From: JAWCQZ01 sp964486625
GTDB lineage: Archaea; Halobacteriota; Syntropharchaeia; JACQPP01
Assembly (NCBI GenBank): GCA_964486625.1
Contig: CAZANW010000009.1
Location: forward strand, 1-39,747
DNA length: 39,747 nt
Reading direction: 5' to 3'
Shown here: piece after piece, positions 37,380-39,747 of the stretch
How positions within the stretch are numbered: position 1 is the stretch's first letter
Layout: each line of letters begins with the position of its first letter
Position numbers and translations under genes: made by a program
The notes under the pieces: model-generated
Seen by the model: only the letters and a program-made list of their open reading frames with translations
Told to the model about the DNA's origin: nothing
The model's database searches: none

Positions 37380-38381
37380 ATGGCGCCGGACCGGGTTCCC
37401 CTGGGCAAAACCGGAATCCGCCTCTCCCCCCTCGGCCTCGGGACCTGGCAGTGGGGGGCCCCGGAGTGGGGCTGGGGCGGGACCTACGGCGAGAAGGAGG
37501 TCGCTGCGGCCTTCGAGCGCTCCCTGGCCCTCGGCGTGAACTGGGTGGACACCGCCGAGGTCTACGGCATGGGCCGCTCCGAGGAGATGCTCGGACGCCT
37601 CCTGAAGCAGCACAAGGGTGAGGAGATTTTCGTCGCGAGCAAGGTGATGCCCCTCCACGACTTCGAGCGGGCCTGCGAGAACTCCCGGAAGCGCCTCGGG
37701 GTGGACGCGATTGACCTCTACCAAATCCACTGGCCCAGTCCCCGCTACACGGTCCGCCGGATGATGCGGCAGATGGAGCGGCTCCAGAGGCGCGGGTGGA
37801 TTCACCACATCGGGGTCAGCAACTTCAACCTCCGGCGGACGCGGGCCGCCGCCGAGTCCCTGAAGGGGAGCGAGGTGGTCTCGAACCAGGTCCAATACAA
37901 CCTCCTCGAGCGGAGGCCGGAGCGGGAACTCCTCCCATTCCTGAAGGAGCGCGGGATGAGCCTCGTCGCCTACAGCCCCCTGGCGAAGGGCGCCGTTTCG
38001 GGAAAATACGGCCCCGACAACCCCCCGAAGGACCTCGCCAGGAAAATGGACCCCTACTTCTTCCCCGAGAACCTCCGCCGGGTGGCCGACCTCGTCCGGG
38101 TCCTGAAGGAGGTCGGGGCGGCCCGGGGGAAGAGCCCCGGCCAGGTGGCCCTCAACTGGCTCCTCGGGCGGGGGCCCGTGCTGGCCATCCCGGGGGCGAA
38201 GGGCGCGGCCCAGGCGGAGGAGAACGCCGGGGCGATGGGGTGGAGGCTCGCCGCGGAGGAGGGCCGGCGCATCGAGGAGGCCCTTCCCGAATTCCGGAGG
38301 GGCCCCGCCCGGAAACTCCTTGCGCTGGCGACCACGGTGCGAATCGGGCTCGCGAACGTCCGGAACCTCAGGAACGGATAG
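37380..38381 (+). CDS. Aldo/keto reductase
   Basis: A 333-residue NADPH-dependent oxidoreductase. The catalytic tetrad is visible: Asp and Tyr in WVDTAEVYGMGRSEE, Lys in FVASKVMP and His in LYQIHWPSPRY. Cofactor-binding features near the C terminus include YSPLAKGAVSGKYG and AIPGAKGAAQAEENAGAM. The barrel start VPLGKTGIRLSPLGLGTWQW is typical. Substrate cannot be assigned. It starts 4 bp after the exonuclease stop and is convergent with the ferredoxin gene. Confidence 0.94.
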   Translation: MAPDRVPLGKTGIRLSPLGLGTWQWGAPEWGWGGTYGEKEVAAAFERSLALGVNWVDTAEVYGMGRSEEMLGRLLKQHKGEEIFVASKVMPLHDFERACENSRKRLGVDAIDLYQIHWPSPRYTVRRMMRQMERLQRRGWIHHIGVSNFNLRRTRAAAESLKGSEVVSNQVQYNLLERRPERELLPFLKERGMSLVAYSPLAKGAVSGKYGPDNPPKDLARKMDPYFFPENLRRVADLVRVLKEVGAARGKSPGQVALNWLLGRGPVLAIPGAKGAAQAEENAGAMGWRLAAEEGRRIEEALPEFRRGPARKLLALATTVRIGLANVRNLRNG

Positions 38382-38384
38382 CGC

Positions 38385-38702
38385 CTACACGTTCACCAGT
38401 TTGTTGTCCGACCGCTTGGGCGGGTCGTTCTTGGCCCGCTGCGGGGCGGGCGGGTTGCTCTTGAAGGAGGACGCCAACTGGGCGTTGATTTTCGCCGCTT
38501 CCGGGTCTTCGTCGGTGTTCCCCACGATGGCCCCGATGGGACAGGCCGGGAGGCAGGCATCGCACTCGATGCAGTCGTTGGGGTCGATCACCATGAAGCC
38601 CTTGCCCTGGTAGGGCCCCGGGTGGATGCAATCCACCGGGCAGGCGTCCACGCACTGGGCGTAGACCTCCTCCAGGCACTTCAGGGTGATGACGTAGGGC
38701 AT
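38385..38702 (-). CDS. Seven-iron ([3Fe-4S][4Fe-4S]) ferredoxin
   Basis: A 105-residue ferredoxin. Its Cys spacing matches the Azotobacter FdI type: C9, C17, C21 and C25 in the first half (QCVDACPVDCIHPG) and C44, C47, C50 and C54 in the second (CIECDACLPACPIGA). By that pattern C9, C17 and C54 bind the [3Fe-4S] cluster and C21, C44, C47 and C50 the [4Fe-4S] cluster. The residue matching C11 of FdI is Glu12, so the first cluster cannot be a standard 4Fe. The C-terminal 45 residues are polar. It is an electron carrier; a strong TATA box lies 26 bp upstream. Confidence 0.92.
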   Translation of the reverse strand: MPYVITLKCLEEVYAQCVDACPVDCIHPGPYQGKGFMVIDPNDCIECDACLPACPIGAIVGNTDEDPEAAKINAQLASSFKSNPPAPQRAKNDPPKRSDNKLVNV

Positions 38703-38722
38703 CGAGCGGGATGGGGGAGCTG

Positions 38723-38733
38723 GTATTTAAAGT
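38723..38733 (-). promoter_or_regulatory. TATA box of the ferredoxin gene
   Basis: Minus-strand CTTTAAATACC about 26 bp before the ATG at 38702; leaderless expected. Confidence 0.65.
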
Positions 38734-38785
38734 TTCTTTCCCCGCCCGTGCCCGCCGTTGTATTGCAAATGGGCGCGGGACAGAA

Positions 38786-38796
38786 CGTTTAAAAAG
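38786..38796 (+). promoter_or_regulatory. TATA box of the nuoJ1-nuoJ2-nuoK operon
   Basis: CGTTTAAAAAG centred about 25 bp upstream of the nuoJ1 ATG at 38816, indicating that these complex I genes can start their own transcript. Confidence 0.65.
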
Positions 38797-38815
38797 CCCC
38801 GCCCCTCTCCGCGGG

Positions 38816-39118
38816 ATGCAAATTCAGGGAGCGGTCCAGAGCGTGGCCAACGCCCTCGGCTCCGTCGACGCCCAGTGGCTCGCCTTCGCCCTCCTCTCGG
38901 CCCTGACCCTGGGGGCCGCGGTCCTCGTCCTCGCCACCCGCCAGACGGTCCGCTCGGTGGTCTTCCTCGCCGCCGTGTTCGTGGGGGTGGCGGGGCTCCT
39001 CTTCCTGCTCGGGGCGGAGTTCCTGGCGGTGGTCCAGCTGCTCATCAACGGCGGGGCGGTGACGGTCCTGATTCTCTTCGCGGCGATGCTGACGACCCGG
39101 GAGACCCTGCGGACATGA
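38816..39118 (+). CDS. nuoJ1: NADH-quinone oxidoreductase subunit J, N-terminal part
   Basis: A 100-residue membrane protein equal to the first three helices of NuoJ: WLAFALLSALTLGAAVLVLA, VVFLAAVFVGVAGLLFLLG and the conserved EFLAVVQLLINGGAVTVLIL. It is a core antiporter-adjacent subunit of the complex I membrane arm; in archaea the electron donor is often not NADH. It ends in an ATGA overlap with a second small gene that supplies the last NuoJ helices. A split J is known in some archaea. Start at ATG 38816, 25 bp from the TATA box. Confidence 0.9.
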   Translation: MQIQGAVQSVANALGSVDAQWLAFALLSALTLGAAVLVLATRQTVRSVVFLAAVFVGVAGLLFLLGAEFLAVVQLLINGGAVTVLILFAAMLTTRETLRT

Positions 39119-39375
39119 GCGCTCCCTCCCGGCCCGGGCCCGTCGAGACCTTCACCCGGCTCGCCGTCGCGGCCCTCCTCCTGGGCGTCCTCCTCGTCGC
39201 GGTTTTCCGCACGCCCCTGCCCGCCTCGCCCTATCCGCCGGACACCCGGAGGGTCGCCCTGGACCTCCTCTCGACCTACGGCTTCCCCCTGGTCCTCATC
39301 GGCCTGATTCTCGCGGTGGCGATGGTGGCGGGCGTGGCGCTGGCGAAAGAGGACGTCGAGGAGCCCAAGACATGA
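39115..39375 (+). CDS. nuoJ2: NADH-quinone oxidoreductase subunit J, C-terminal part
   Basis: An 86-residue protein with two hydrophobic segments, TRLAVAALLLGVLLVAVF and PLVLIGLILAVAMVAGVALA, and a periplasmic-type loop between them. It matches the last two helices of NuoJ, including the ending ALAKEDVEEPK. It overlaps nuoJ1 (ATGA) and nuoK (ATGA). Alone it would be hard to recognise; position makes the call. Confidence 0.82.
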   Translation: MSAPSRPGPVETFTRLAVAALLLGVLLVAVFRTPLPASPYPPDTRRVALDLLSTYGFPLVLIGLILAVAMVAGVALAKEDVEEPKT

Positions 39376-39680
39376 CCGTTCCGCTCTCCGCCTACCTTGC
39401 GGTCTCCGCGGCCCTCTTCGCCATCGCCCTCTACGGCGTCCTCGCCAAGAGGAACGGCCTGGTGATTCTGATGGCGATTGAAATCCTGCTGAACGGCGCG
39501 GCCCTGAACTTCGTGGCCTTCTCGGTCTTCCGGGGCGGCGACCCCCTGGGGCAGATTTGGGCCCTCTTCGCCATCTCCCTCGCCGCCGCCGAGGCCGCGA
39601 TTGGAATGGCCATCTACGTGGTCCTCTTCCGGACCCATCGGCGGATGGACCTGCGGGAGGTCTCGGTGCTGAAATGGTAA
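39372..39680 (+). CDS. nuoK: NADH-quinone oxidoreductase subunit K
   Basis: A 102-residue membrane protein with three helices. The family block LVILMAIEILLNGAALNFVA carries the conserved Glu in helix two, and AISLAAAEAAIGMAIYVVLF the second conserved Glu. These residues lie on the proton path of complex I. Length is standard. It overlaps nuoJ2 and is followed 7 bases after its stop by a strong hairpin rather than directly by nuoL. Confidence 0.95.
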   Translation: MTVPLSAYLAVSAALFAIALYGVLAKRNGLVILMAIEILLNGAALNFVAFSVFRGGDPLGQIWALFAISLAAAEAAIGMAIYVVLFRTHRRMDLREVSVLKW

Positions 39681-39687
39681 CTGTCGC

Positions 39688-39728
39688 CGGGAGGGGGGGA
39701 GGAGGCTTCGCCCCCTCCCCCCCTCCCG
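39688..39728 (+). terminator. Strong GC hairpin after nuoK
   Basis: A 15-bp perfect stem (left arm 39688-39702, right arm 39714-39728) with an 11-base loop that can pair further. No U-tract follows, so it is not a standard intrinsic terminator. It may stabilise the mRNA end or attenuate read-through to downstream complex I genes. Confidence 0.45.
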
Positions 39729-39747
39729 TTCACAGGCCCGCTCTCCC

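Noticed and set aside
1..39747. tRNA, rRNA or CRISPR arrays
   Set aside because: No T-loop pattern with matching acceptor stem, no rRNA-like stretch and no regularly spaced repeats were found by eye; a covariance-model scan would settle it.

Overview
This is a roughly 39.7 kb stretch of a very GC-rich archaeal chromosome, probably a metagenome-assembled genome since it contains a 100-N scaffold gap. Archaeal origin is clear. The window carries an archaeal mevalonate kinase / isopentenyl phosphate kinase / type 2 IPP isomerase / GGPP synthase operon, archaeal SRP54, a proteasome beta subunit, the KH-MBL-beta-CASP termination ribonuclease aCPSF1, RpoE', Spt4, S24e, S27ae, L32e, L19e, a GTP-dependent dephospho-CoA kinase and an archaeosortase. 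TATA boxes lie about 26 bp upstream of many start codons, which points to mostly leaderless transcripts. The proteasome active site (Thr1-Glu17-Lys33), the NuoJ-J-K genes and the overall gene set suggest a euryarchaeal, possibly Thermoplasmatota-like, lineage. That placement is inference.

Layout. 1-600: the tail of an IS605-type tnpB remnant and a RelE-type toxin-antitoxin pair. 608-3194: a CinA-like protein, an AT-rich regulatory region, a winged-helix protein and a vWA protein. 3231-6800: four overlapping isoprenoid genes for archaeal membrane lipids. 6801-9395: a surface protein and SRP54. 9442-12347: a DUF2804 protein, PurS, an unlisted 34-residue membrane protein, a TVP38-family membrane protein and 3-hydroxyacyl-CoA dehydrogenase. 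12386-16770: DsrE and TusA sulfur-carrier proteins, the scaffold gap, a nitrilase-family hydrolase, a class I amidotransferase, a lipoprotein and a GH51 arabinofuranosidase. 16847-22238: an SCP2-like protein, an APC permease, a saccharopine-dehydrogenase-like enzyme, a fused 2-oxoacid dehydrogenase E1 and RidA.

22278-31817 is mainly an information-processing block: a KaiC-like ATPase, psmB, aCPSF1, S24e and S27ae, then a DUF58 protein and a membrane pyrophosphatase that interrupt a commonly contiguous archaeal neighbourhood, then RpoE', Spt4 and dephospho-CoA kinase. 31885-35922 holds an atypical archaeosortase, a detached piece of the spc ribosomal operon (L32e-L19e-L18-S5-L30) and a DUF2085 protein that diverges from L32e across one shared TATA palindrome. 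35955-39680 holds an unknown basic protein, a thioesterase, a DEDD exonuclease, an aldo-keto reductase, a seven-iron ferredoxin and complex I genes nuoJ1-nuoJ2-nuoK, followed by a strong hairpin.

I found no CRISPR array, tRNA, rRNA or intact transposon. The best candidates for new biology are the archaeosortase lacking the usual third catalytic His, the 34-residue membrane protein with its own promoter, the structured leader upstream of the winged-helix gene, and the rearranged RpoE'/S24e neighbourhood.
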